This document shows positions 1 to 6,324 of a DNA stretch of 15,323 nt, piece by piece (the stretch's first letter is position 1; each line of letters opens with the position of its first letter). Both the position numbers and the translations under genes were made by a program. Source of the DNA: JBNJEM01 sp051745935 (GTDB lineage: Bacteria; Planctomycetota; Planctomycetia; Pirellulales; Pirellulaceae); contig JBNJEM010000110.1 of assembly GCA_051745935.1 (NCBI GenBank), positions 1 to 15,323 of the forward strand, written 5' to 3'. A model generated the notes under the pieces. It saw nothing but the letters and a program-made list of their open reading frames with translations. It was not told the origin of the DNA and ran no database searches.

Positions 1-396
1 GCGTTGCCCGTACCCTACTCGATCGGGCGCCACGCTGTCAACTCGGTGCTCGCACGCCTTGGCGGCCCCGGACGGCCAAACGACCGGGTTTTGGCATGTT
101 TCGACGAAACTCATATACCGAGAGCGACATACACCTGTCATCGAGACGTTGAATCCACCCAGGGCGCGGGGGCAGCCTCTGATTCCCCTTCCATGACCAT
201 GACGACGGAGCCAACCGCCCTACCTGATCCGCGCGGCCAAGTCCAGCAGGGAATTCAGGGTGTCTGGAAACGATGCCCTGGAAACGATGCCCCATCCTCC
301 AGAAGTCGTTTTCTGATCAGCGGTCGCACTTCGGCTGAGTTCCTTACGCGACCCGCATGCCCACTCAACAGCGTTTTCAACAGCTCACCTTGAGCA
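1..396. other. Gene-less left edge
   Basis: No reading frame here carries a recognisable domain, a convincing ribosome-binding site or family-like sequence on either strand. The only structure I see is a perfect 14-bp tandem duplication at 264-291. The stretch lies downstream of the TPR gene's stop codon and may hold its 3' untranslated region or decayed DNA. Confidence 0.5.
264..291. repeat. 14-bp perfect tandem duplication
   Basis: The unit ctggaaacgatgcc occurs twice with no spacer (264-277 and 278-291). It looks like a replication-slippage duplication in non-coding DNA. No further copies flank it, so it is not a longer tandem array. Confidence 0.7.
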
Positions 397-1356
397 CTAC
401 GCGAGTTTCTCGCTCCGCCACGGATGTCCGTTGCGAATGTCGTTCCAACAGAACCGGACCCCCTGATGGTCGGCTGGGTTGAGTGAGAGTATTCGCTCGA
501 ACACAGCGCGTGCATTCTCTGCTTGGTCGAGACGCCAGAGACAAAGCCCGTATCCGTGAAGCGCACGCAAGAACGGTCGATTGTAGATGAAGCCCCAGGG
601 CAACAGCTCCTGGAAGTCAGGAGTCAGAGACAGCTCGGCAATACGAATTGCGATATCGTAGTGGGTAATGGCATCCTCGGGGCGATGATGGAAAGCCATG
701 TTGCCGAGATGCGCATGGGCATCAATGCAACGCAGGTCCGCAGCCAGAGCCTTCATCAGCAGTTTCCGCGCTGATGTTGGGTCACTCATTTCAGCCGCAT
801 CCGCGACGAGACAAGCTCCTTCGTCGGTTGGTTTAACGCCAACACCTTCGCCCCACGCGATGCCGGAAAACTCGAAAGCTCGTCGCGTTTTCGAAGCGAA
901 TCGAAGCCACATCTCCCCATAGGGATCGGTTGGTTCAAACGGTTCGTGGATCTCGTTGAGATCGTATTCGCCTTGGTCTTCAAGAGGTAGAGGGTCGAGC
1001 CCAAGAGCGGGCACATCGGTCCAAACGCGTTCGATACGGCCGGTGGAACAGACGATTCCGCTCCAAGTCCATTGTTTGGTCAACGCGACGTCCACGAGTT
1101 GCCCCGGGGCCACACGATATGCGACAACGCCTCCCGTGCGCAGAGAAATGACATCTGTTCCACTGAGCTGCCGAAGGCGTATCGACTGCTGCGAGCAACT
1201 CAACGCAATCGCAGTGATACGTTTGGGTGAGATATCCTGGTCTACGTGTTGCGGGTCTTTTCCGCGAAGCACATGCAGGCGCGCTGTTGAATAGGATTCG
1301 CCTGTTTTCGCCTGCCTCGCACGTACACGTTTCTTCAGGTCCTTTTTCGTAGTCAT
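397..1356 (-). CDS. TPR-repeat protein with basic N-terminal motif
   Basis: This encodes a cytoplasmic protein of 319 residues with no signal peptide. The N-terminus MTTKKDLKKRVRARQAKTGE is a lysine/arginine-rich leader followed by SYSTARLHVL, a motif I recognise from the start of several otherwise unrelated bacterial proteins. Residues about 45-190 form a beta-rich central part of unknown role. Residues about 193-300 look like degenerate tetratricopeptide helices, including ARKLLMKALAADLRCIDAHA, HGYGLCLWRLDQAENARAVF and ERILSLNPADHQGVRF; the last resembles the NP-x-D-x-Q-G-hR ending common in bacterial TPR proteins. A GGGAG ribosome-binding site lies 7 nt before the ATG. The role is unknown; TPR regions generally mediate protein contacts. 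It is a single gene, with no partner within 470 bases upstream or in the 396 visible bases downstream. Confidence 0.85.
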   Translation of the reverse strand: MTTKKDLKKRVRARQAKTGESYSTARLHVLRGKDPQHVDQDISPKRITAIALSCSQQSIRLRQLSGTDVISLRTGGVVAYRVAPGQLVDVALTKQWTWSGIVCSTGRIERVWTDVPALGLDPLPLEDQGEYDLNEIHEPFEPTDPYGEMWLRFASKTRRAFEFSGIAWGEGVGVKPTDEGACLVADAAEMSDPTSARKLLMKALAADLRCIDAHAHLGNMAFHHRPEDAITHYDIAIRIAELSLTPDFQELLPWGFIYNRPFLRALHGYGLCLWRLDQAENARAVFERILSLNPADHQGVRFCWNDIRNGHPWRSEKLA

Positions 1357-1831
1357 GACCGTCTCCCTATTAAACCGCGTGACCTCGACCCTCGCTCAAA
1401 ATCGCGCAGCAAAAAGAGACGCACGACACGCTTACCGGAGGAGAGGACTCCCCTTTGCCCCGATCAAAGGTCCTGCGAGGGAGGACCATTGGGGTTGGGC
1501 GTCGGAACCGCCAAACCCGCAGTCTAGCGGAAGGAAGTACGGAATTCAAGGGTCCAAAGTGTGCTCAAATCCCATCTCGGGTGCCAGCATCTTCTTTTGT
1601 CGACAGAGCTGTCCGAAAACTCAAGCATACATAGCCGCGTGCGCCGCGTCTGTTAAACTGACTGAAGTGAATACGAGTCCTCGGTGGCCCCACCAGATCT
1701 GCCGAGGTGCTTTTGGACGTCGCTGCCGTTCATAACGGGTCGTCGCCAGACGCCAAGATTGCCGAAAAGGAATCACTGTTCATGCCAAGAGGACCGAGAT
1801 TCAGACACCCAGATACTGGTTCCCCGCGGTT
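1357..1831. other. Intergenic stretch without a recognisable gene
   Basis: The first bases contain the ribosome-binding site of the TPR gene on the minus strand. An open frame runs on the plus strand (1355-1735), but its translation is low-complexity and arginine-rich, resembles no family I know, and has no ribosome-binding site. I see no tRNA, strong hairpin or repeat. Confidence 0.5.
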
Positions 1832-2125
1832 TTACTTAGGCTGATCCTGTGGTTCGCTGACTTCCATGCACTTCGGCAGGGGGGAACCCGTTGCTCGGCT
1901 GTAGGCGGTTTCTGGGGCGATGTCTACCTCGTCGTCCCAGGTAACAACACCGAGCTCTGCGTTGACCTTGGCTCTCTTGAATACTTCTGGGTCGCGCAGC
2001 CGCGAGAAGACTCCGGTCTTGGCAATACTCGGCTTGCACTCGATAATGCCCGACTTCCCGTCCTCGAAGGAGAGATCCAACTCAAAATCATCCAGACACT
2101 TCACCTTGATCACATCGTGGTACAT
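1832..2125 (-). CDS. DUF2442 family protein
   Basis: This small protein of 97 residues matches DUF2442 along its whole length. Diagnostic stretches are MYHDVIKVKCLDDFELDLSF, DGKSGIIECKP, FSRLRDPEVFKRAKVNAELG and VVTWDDEVDIAPETAYSRAT. The family is usually encoded next to a DUF4160 protein in toxin-antitoxin-like pairs; its biochemical activity is not established. A GAGG ribosome-binding site lies 8 nt before the ATG. Just upstream, overlapping this start, sits the C-terminal remnant of a DUF4160 gene in another frame. The present protein therefore appears intact but orphaned. DUF2442 proteins also occur alone, so loss of the partner need not make it non-functional. Confidence 0.9.
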   Translation of the reverse strand: MYHDVIKVKCLDDFELDLSFEDGKSGIIECKPSIAKTGVFSRLRDPEVFKRAKVNAELGVVTWDDEVDIAPETAYSRATGSPLPKCMEVSEPQDQPK

Positions 2126-2258
2126 GGCAAGTTCCTCGCTTGAGCGGCTCGATTTTGTTCGGTTGGCGACCTGCTCTCACCAACTCCCAGTCCTCCAGGA
2201 GCTCAGCTTGGTGTTCACCGGCCCATTCCACGACCATCCGGGAGTTCTTGCTCCTGTA
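2088..2258 (-). pseudogene. DUF4160 protein, C-terminal remnant
   Basis: The minus-strand frame reads MVVEWAGEHQAELLEDWELV followed by RAGRQPNKIEPL. This is the typical DUF4160 C-terminus: a helix with EWA..H..ELL.DW, then a basic linker ending in I-x-PL just before the DUF2442 start. The conserved N-terminal half of the family is missing. A TAA stop interrupts the frame at 2259-2261, and in the neighbouring minus frame the stretch IIQEQELPDG (about 2240-2270) may be the preceding strand shifted by an indel. The remnant overlaps the first codons of the DUF2442 gene, as in intact pairs. I infer a decayed partner gene; only the C-terminal match is seen directly. Confidence 0.7.
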
Positions 2259-2367
2259 TTATCCCGGCTGTCCTCGCGGCGCGAACCGATATATTTTTCG
2301 CCCCATCCGGATAGCCGCGTCTCCTGGAAATGTGCATGGCGGAATGGCCCAGTCCCTTGCAAAAAGA

Positions 2368-2535
2368 AAGTGCCGCCATGTCGAAGCCAGCATCCACCGG
2401 CGCATCCCATTTCCAAGTGCCACCGGCGTGTCGTATCGGCACCTGAACGCACGATCGCAGACTTCTTACCTCTTTTATATCCCTTTCGGCGAAAATGTCC
2501 TCGGCGAAAATGTCCTACTCCCCATTTTCTCCTCC
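2368..2535. repeat. Dispersed intergenic repeat, copy 1
   Basis: This region is highly similar to 6054-6199 in the same orientation. The first ~85 bases differ at only a handful of positions (both copies contain aaagtgccgccatgtcgaag and gtgtcgtatcggcacctgaa). Similarity continues, with small indels, into a pyrimidine-rich end. Copy 1 carries an extra 15-bp tandem duplication (2486-2500 and 2501-2515, unit tcggcgaaaatgtcc) that copy 2 lacks. Within the repeat ccaccggcg occurs twice. It encodes no plausible protein and has no clear terminal inverted repeats. Confidence 0.85.
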
Positions 2536-2749
2536 CCCCCACTCCCCCCTGGCACCGCCATCTTGTCGCAGGTTTCGGACTTTTTGGCGCTTTTTGCCTT
2601 GCGGCACGTTCTCCTGCTCAAACGCGCGGCTCGGATCGAGCTCCAGGCGCTGCTGTCTCCATTGCAGAATGCAGATCATATTGCAAAGGAGGGCCGGCCT
2701 AGGACACCACGATGCCCATGGCGCGCGGTTTGCTGATGATTCGGTCCCA

Positions 2750-2778
2750 ACGAGGGGTCAATTTGAGTTACCCCTCGT
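2750..2778. promoter_or_regulatory. 9-bp hairpin upstream of the DsrE-like gene
   Basis: The arms acgaggggt (2750-2758) and acccctcgt (2770-2778) are perfectly complementary across an 11-nt AT-rich loop. The structure sits 48 nt before the ATG of the DsrE-like gene, in its probable leader or promoter. It has no following T-run, so it does not look like an intrinsic terminator. An operator or leader hairpin is possible; function is inference only. Confidence 0.4.
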
Positions 2779-2826
2779 ATATCGTTTCTCACGCACGCGA
2801 CCCAGTGACCACTCTCGGAGCCACCC

Positions 2827-3513
2827 ATGGCACTCAATTCTTCATCCCCTCGACGTTTGCCCAAAGCATCTTTGCCACTTTTTTTGGCTACGGCTTTCTT
2901 TTTCGGAGCAGTCGCGAGTAACACTTTGACTGCTTCCGAGAAAAAGGCCCGGAACCAGCAATCGGAGCCGCACCAATGCGGTGATGTGAAGCGCATCCAC
3001 ACAATGAACGGCTTCTTTTTCGCCAGTCAACCCAAGCCGAAGGACTTCAAGCACGCCAAGAAGGGCGCGACCGAGACGGGCACTTTCGAAGAACCGATCG
3101 GGCCTGCGGCGCGCCAGGGCGTCAACGTTGTCTATCAAATCAAGACGGACGCCTGGAAGAAGGACGTGGCGGCGGGTCTGCATTATCTCGACAAGCTCGC
3201 TCGCATATACGGAAAATTGGGCATTGGGCCGAAAGATCGCGAGATTGTTGGGGTTTTTCACGGCGATGCCGGCCATTTCCTGCTGAAGGACCCGGCATTT
3301 CAGAAGGCCACCGAGAAGAGCGGAAAAAATCCGAACAAGCAGATTGTCAAGGACCTGCTCGACGCCGGAGTGAGGCTCGAACTGTGCAAGTCGACGATGG
3401 AGAACCACGGCTGGACCGGTGACGACGTTTTGCCGGGCGTGCAGATTGTCGTGGGGGCGTATCCAAGAATTATCGACCTCCAACTGCGAGGCTACGCCTA
3501 CATACACTTCTGA
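2827..3513 (+). CDS. Exported DsrE/DsrF-like family protein
   Basis: This protein of 228 residues carries an N-terminal signal sequence (basic SPRRLPK, then a hydrophobic LPLFLATAFFFGAVA, residues 9-30), so it is probably exported. Residues about 95-228 match the DsrE-like fold: VNVVYQIKTDAW, a helix, REIVGVFHGDAGHFLL, VRLELCKSTMENHGW with Cys187, then LPGVQIVVGAYPRIIDLQLR and the family-typical ending GYAYIHF. DsrE-family proteins handle sulfur or bind small ligands through a conserved cysteine; the single Cys187 is at the expected place. Cys51 lies outside the domain. A GGAG sits about 8 nt before the ATG. The substrate cannot be told from sequence. A decayed flavin disulfide-oxidoreductase gene follows immediately and could once have been a redox neighbour. 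Confidence 0.85.
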   Translation: MALNSSSPRRLPKASLPLFLATAFFFGAVASNTLTASEKKARNQQSEPHQCGDVKRIHTMNGFFFASQPKPKDFKHAKKGATETGTFEEPIGPAARQGVNVVYQIKTDAWKKDVAAGLHYLDKLARIYGKLGIGPKDREIVGVFHGDAGHFLLKDPAFQKATEKSGKNPNKQIVKDLLDAGVRLELCKSTMENHGWTGDDVLPGVQIVVGAYPRIIDLQLRGYAYIHF

Positions 3514-3555
3514 ATGGCCCGGCGCGCCGCGCGTTTGAGGCTGCGGTATGCTGCC

Positions 3556-3768
3556 ATGGAAACATTCGACCTGTTCGTTTTGAGAGCCGGGCCCGCGTTG
3601 GCGGCGGTGGGGTTGCGAGAGTAGGAAGATCAGGAAAAGGGCATAGCCTACACGGTCGAAGAAGGCGACCGCTCGACGAACAATTCCATGAAGAAGGTGG
3701 GCGCGAAGTACGCCCGCTACAAGGTCCTCTTGGAGAAGGGAACCGGCCGGATCCTGGACGCCCATCAG
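3556..3768 (+). pseudogene. Pyridine nucleotide-disulfide oxidoreductase with internal deletion
   Basis: The frame opens with METFDLFVLRAG, the usual N-terminus of glutathione/mercuric-reductase-like flavoproteins (FDLFVIGAG with the FAD-binding glycines). It passes at once into PALAAVGLRE, which in this family lies hundreds of residues later. A TAG stop at 3622-3624 interrupts the frame. It continues GIAYTVEEGD, STNNSMKKVGAKYARYKVLL and EKGTGRILDAH, the core of the C-terminal dimerisation domain. About 13 N-terminal and ~55 C-terminal residues remain of a protein normally near 450 residues; the CxxxxC redox motif and NAD domain are gone. The match ends where the sulfatase fragment begins. 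An in-frame internal deletion followed by decay explains this best. Confidence 0.8.
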
Positions 3769-3881
3769 GCAAGGGAGGCATTCGCGTCCCGTCGATTGTT
3801 TCCATGCCGGGCACCGTTCCGGAGGGCGACGTGCGCGACCAGATGATTCACGGGTGCGACTGGCTTCCGACGATCGCCGAT
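3765..3881 (+). pseudogene. Sulfatase internal fragment
   Basis: The frame reads GGIRVPSIVSMPGTVPEGDV followed by RDQMIHGCDWLPTIAD. This is the segment of type I sulfatases that follows the active-site half (EGGIRVP..., then the W/M-PG...V..G...D..H..D..PT hallmark). Neither the formylglycine motif nor the metal-binding N-terminus is present, and the similarity stops at about 3881. Only some 39 residues of a roughly 450-500 residue enzyme are left. It begins in a different frame from the oxidoreductase relic and ends at a junction with an antisense radical-SAM piece, so it is a rearranged scrap, not an expressed gene. Confidence 0.75.
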
Positions 3882-4019
3882 CGCCAGCTCGAAGACGCCC
3901 CAGTCCGCCAAGGTTTTCACCAGCCGCGACGAGTCGGCCAGGCTGAGTCCGTCGGCAAACCCGTTCTCGTATCGCCCGACGTGGCACTCCGGACAATCCA
4001 TCGCGAACTTGGTAAAGGC
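3873..4019 (-). pseudogene. Radical-SAM protein fragment
   Basis: On the minus strand the frame reads RAFTKFAMDCPECHVGRYEN, then GFADGLSLADSSRLVKTLAD and WGVFELAIG. This resembles the N-terminal part of radical-SAM enzymes: a CPxC cluster segment, a helix, then the strand that normally leads into GGEP. The sequence breaks off exactly before the GGEP motif, and the first cysteine of the usual Cx3Cx2C is not present, so it cannot work as such. The break coincides with the end of the plus-strand sulfatase fragment at a short repeated cgatcgc (3870-3884). The family call rests on a single short stretch. Confidence 0.5.
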
Positions 4020-4272
4020 GCGGGGAAACGTGACACCGCGTGTTGAGCGTCCCACATCGGCGGAAGCCGCCTGTGCGCGGAAGGATCGGCCGGATACGTC
4101 CCCCAAGAACTACACGCCAAAGATGCTTCGCATCGGAGGGCCCGCGAGCCGGTTTGAAGGGAACCCGGCTCGACGGCGTCTCGCCCTTTAGGCGGTGGAG
4201 TTGGGGACCCGTTTGCGAACAGGACGTTGCCGTCTGAAGCGTTCAGCGCGTCGGCGTGCTCCTGTTCAATGC
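4020..4272. other. Unassigned stretch between relics and HEPN gene
   Basis: No recognisable gene lies here. On the minus strand an open frame (3917-4276) starts with an ATG overlapping the HEPN stop codon (ATGA) and encodes MSIEQEHADALNASDGNVLF plus about 100 residues of unfamiliar, proline- and arginine-rich sequence. It overlaps the radical-SAM fragment in another frame. The tight ATGA overlap could mean translational coupling, but the composition does not look like a conserved protein. Confidence 0.4.
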
Positions 4273-4683
4273 TCATGCAAGGCTGCGTCGTACGGCGTCC
4301 AGGATGCGATCGGCACCCTTGATGGCTTCTTCGGCGTCTTCGGCCGCGTACGTCTCGCCGGGTGTGAGGTCAGGAATACCGTTGGGGTACCGGGTCGGGA
4401 TGTAGAGCCGATCCAGCCGCGCGGCGATTCTGCCAAGGGTCTGGTCGTCAGGCATGCCGGGATAGCCGGGGAGGTCGCTTAGCAACTTCTGGACCGAATG
4501 CCCCCACGGGTCCTGATCTTGGGCGAACCAGAGGGACTTGACCGCTTTTTCGGCGGCTTGCCGTGCAAGAAAACACGCTTGCGCGTGGTGCCCGGCGGAC
4601 GCAAGCGCTTTCGCGGCCTGGATATCCTGCTCGGCTGTCTTGAACCACCGCCCGGCCTGGTGTCGCGCATTACTGACGCTCAT
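4273..4683 (-). CDS. HEPN domain protein, partner of MNT nucleotidyltransferase
   Basis: This helical protein of 136 residues is of the HEPN (COG2250-like) type. It has RWFKTAEQDIQAAKALASAG, then HHAQACFLARQAAEKAVKSL with Arg41, then the WGHSVQKLL segment with His62, and the family-typical LDRLYIPTRYPNG near residues 90-102. In MNT/HEPN pairs the HEPN protein is generally the toxin, often an RNase, and the nucleotidyltransferase neutralises it, in known cases by modifying it. The ATG lies inside the end of the upstream MNT gene (14-nt overlap), so the two are co-transcribed and probably translationally coupled. It is full length with no frame damage. Some HEPN proteins of this subfamily have other roles, so toxicity is an inference. 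Confidence 0.9.
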   Translation of the reverse strand: MSVSNARHQAGRWFKTAEQDIQAAKALASAGHHAQACFLARQAAEKAVKSLWFAQDQDPWGHSVQKLLSDLPGYPGMPDDQTLGRIAARLDRLYIPTRYPNGIPDLTPGETYAAEDAEEAIKGADRILDAVRRSLA

Positions 4684-5002
4684 AAATCACCTTTCCCTCC
4701 GACAGGATCGTTTGAATGAACTTGCGCGACTGCATTCGCTGGAGTTCCTCGGGCGTGTAGCAGAGGACATCCACGTCCGATTCCGGAAGCCGGCTGCTCA
4801 GTTCATACTGCAAATCACGGGTTCGATCCAGGAAACGGGTGGAGGTTGACTTGACCAAGAGCAGATCGACATCGCTGTGCCTGCTCACATCGTTCCGGGC
4901 ATGCGATCCGAAGAGAATGCATTTCCGCACCCCGTTCCGTTCAAGCGTCTCCGTAATACGCCGCCGGATTTCGTCGACAGTGAGAACGACAGCCTTGCTC
5001 AT
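4670..5002 (-). CDS. MNT-type nucleotidyltransferase (antitoxin-like)
   Basis: This minimal nucleotidyltransferase has 110 residues. The catalytic signature is intact: ILFGSHARNDVSRHSDVDLL gives G32-S33, ten residues, then D44-V-D46. The third acidic residue of the fold is expected at D78 in SDVDVL. These residues bind Mg2+ and NTP in the polymerase-beta superfamily. In MNT/HEPN systems this protein acts as antitoxin by nucleotidylating or binding the HEPN partner. It is the first gene of the pair. A GAGGA ribosome-binding site about 8 nt before the ATG lies within a palindrome. Length and motifs are normal for the family. Confidence 0.92.
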   Translation of the reverse strand: MSKAVVLTVDEIRRRITETLERNGVRKCILFGSHARNDVSRHSDVDLLLVKSTSTRFLDRTRDLQYELSSRLPESDVDVLCYTPEELQRMQSRKFIQTILSEGKVIYERQ

Positions 5003-5018
5003 TCACGAGTCCTCGTGA
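5003..5018. promoter_or_regulatory. Palindrome over the MNT ribosome-binding site
   Basis: The plus strand reads tcacgagtcctcgtga: two 7-bp arms separated by 2 bp, directly abutting the MNT start codon. On the mRNA the GAGGA Shine-Dalgarno lies in the palindrome, with its centre in the loop of a 6-bp stem. Toxin-antitoxin operons are often autorepressed at such sites, so this may be an operator or a translational control hairpin. The palindrome is seen directly; the role is inferred. Confidence 0.5.
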
Positions 5019-5374
5019 TGACTTTCCGTTGGGATTTCGTCACGCCGAATACCATGGCATGCCCGATTCCCGCTGTCAACCGCCTCGGATGAGGGCATGT
5101 ACCCCTGTTCAACCTGCTGAACGTTAGTGGGAGTTAGCGGGTGGAAATTCGGTTCGCGGAGGTCGAGACATGCCGCGAGTCTACCGTACCCCGTCGCGCA
5201 CGACTCGAAAAAGAAAAAATGTTCTTGGGGGTGTTACCTAAGAGGCGGCCAGAAAACTCCGGCAAGCGTTGCTAAACCGTTCACATTACAAGGGTTTTCG
5301 GTGAGGTTTACAGGTTTTCTGTCCGCTTCTAAGAATCTTTCTACACACAATAAGGTACGCGGCGCCGCGTCTTG
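5019..5374. other. Upstream region of the MNT/HEPN pair, no gene
   Basis: This stretch should contain the promoter of the MNT/HEPN operon, but I cannot assign -35/-10 boxes with confidence. Short A-rich patches occur near 5207-5220. I see no coding similarity on either strand. Confidence 0.4.
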
Positions 5375-5467
5375 TCACCCGGCAACGCCCGCACCAGCGT
5401 CTTCTCGCAAGCCTTGAAATCCCGGCGGCGGGTCGAGATTCCACATCGGAGAATTCGCCATTTGCAT
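5375..5467 (-). pseudogene. REP-associated (RAYT-like) transposase, N-terminal remnant
   Basis: The minus-strand frame reads MQMANSPMWNLDPPPGFQGL then RED before departing from the family and stopping. The stretch W-N-L-D-PPPGF-x-GL is what I recognise as the start of many IS200-like REP-associated tyrosine transposases of Planctomycetota; there a (R)HLPHWRQ.GATYFVTFRL segment would follow, and it is absent here. So only about 22 N-terminal residues survive and the HUH and catalytic tyrosine motifs are lost. The start codon lies 11 bases from the arm of a long palindrome (5478-5560), the kind of DNA these enzymes act on. The family call rests on a short match. Confidence 0.5.
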
Positions 5468-5477
5468 GAGGTTGTAT

Positions 5478-5560
5478 CGTAGGACGGGTCTCCAGGCCCG
5501 TCGAAACACCATCCATGGTAACAGAAAACACTTCGGACGGGCCTGGAGACCCGTCCTACG
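5478..5560. repeat. REP-like inverted repeat (25-bp perfect arms)
   Basis: The arms 5478-5502 and 5536-5560 are exact reverse complements over 25 bp, with core ggacgggtctccaggcccgt, separated by 33 nt that contain ccatgg. Each arm is itself partly self-complementary (gacgggtctccaggcccgtc). No T-run follows on either side, so this is not a typical terminator. The form fits a paired REP element (BIME), and it sits between two transposase relics. Confidence 0.85.
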
Positions 5561-5690
5561 AGTTGTCTTGTAGGGAGGGGCTAGTAACGGCGGATGCCGA
5601 CGAGCACTCCTGTTTTCAGCGCGACACCGCGAAGCGAGACTGATGTCGCAGTCAAAAAAGAGAGCCGCGTGCGCCCGGTTCCTTGGGAAC

Positions 5691-5888
5691 GCAACGGTCG
5701 ATCGTGAACAGGCCCGCAAGCTGTTCTTCCCGCAGCAAGATCCAACTGCATCGATAGGCGTGGTCTTGGCCGCTCACCGGATCCTGACCGCAAAGAAACG
5801 CGCGGCGGACGCAGCGCGTCGTACAGTGAAAGGTGTCTCTCCGAGCTCCGTCCTCCCCCAACAACCTCCGACGTGCATCAGACACCAT
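5691..5888 (-). pseudogene. Y1 (IS200-like) transposase, N-terminal remnant
   Basis: A well-placed AAAGGAG Shine-Dalgarno precedes an ATG at 5888 on the minus strand. The product begins MVSDARRRLLGEDGARR, then DTFHCTTRCVRRAFLCGQDP, VSGQDHAYRCSWILLREEQL and AGLFTIDRC. I recognise FHCTTRCVRRAFLCG.DP.(T/S)GQ..HR..WI....LAG(L)F.I..C as the start of a Y1-transposase-like family common in Planctomycetota. In intact members this leads into a MSNHLH motif with the HUH histidines. That part and everything after it is missing: at about 5690 the sequence changes to unrelated DNA and hits a stop soon after. The translation start signals survive, so a short peptide might still be made, but transposition activity is lost. 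Confidence 0.65.
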
Positions 5889-6053
5889 CGAGCAGACTCC
5901 TTTGGCTGTGGGGTTGTGACCGGACCCCCGATCCGCCCGCCGGGCGGTTTGGCTCCACGTCCGTTCACATCCCCGTTTCATGAGATCTGCCCGCGTCTCG
6001 CGCGTTGCCCTGAATGTATCCGAAACGCTGTCAGTTTGTCGACATCTGTTAAC

Positions 6054-6199
6054 AAAGTGCCGCCATGTCGAAGACAGCATCCACCGGCGTTTCCAATTTC
6101 CAAGTGCCACCGGTGTGTCGTATCGGCACCTGAACGCGGACTTCTTACATTTCTTATCTCATCTTTCGGCGAAAAGGTCCTGCTCCCCCTTTTCCTCCC
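6054..6199. repeat. Dispersed intergenic repeat, copy 2
   Basis: This is the second copy of the element at 2368-2535, in the same orientation. Shared landmarks include aaagtgccgccatgtcgaag, catccaccggcg, ttccaagtgccaccgg and gtgtcgtatcggcacctgaa. Copy 2 lacks the 15-bp tandem duplication and a ~6-bp segment present in copy 1. It begins about 165 bp upstream of the Y1-transposase relic's start, and the flanks of the two copies are unrelated. Confidence 0.85.
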
Positions 6200-6324
6200 T
6201 GATTGCAAAAAGCCGGGCGGATCGGTACGCAAGCTGCTGAAAACTTTTGACGAAGCCGCACGTGGGTGCGGCAACCTCGCAAGGGGAAGTGCAAATCGCA
6301 ATACCGACTTGAAAGGAACGAAGC

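Noticed and set aside
1920..2702. Plus-strand open frame of 260 codons.
   Set aside because: It lies antisense to DUF2442 and then runs through the dispersed repeat; the product has no domain and no ribosome-binding site.
2842..3996. Long minus-strand open frame (384 codons).
   Set aside because: It is the antisense of the DsrE-like gene, whose protein has clear family motifs and a ribosome-binding site. The antisense product is arginine-rich, crosses the relic junctions and resembles nothing.
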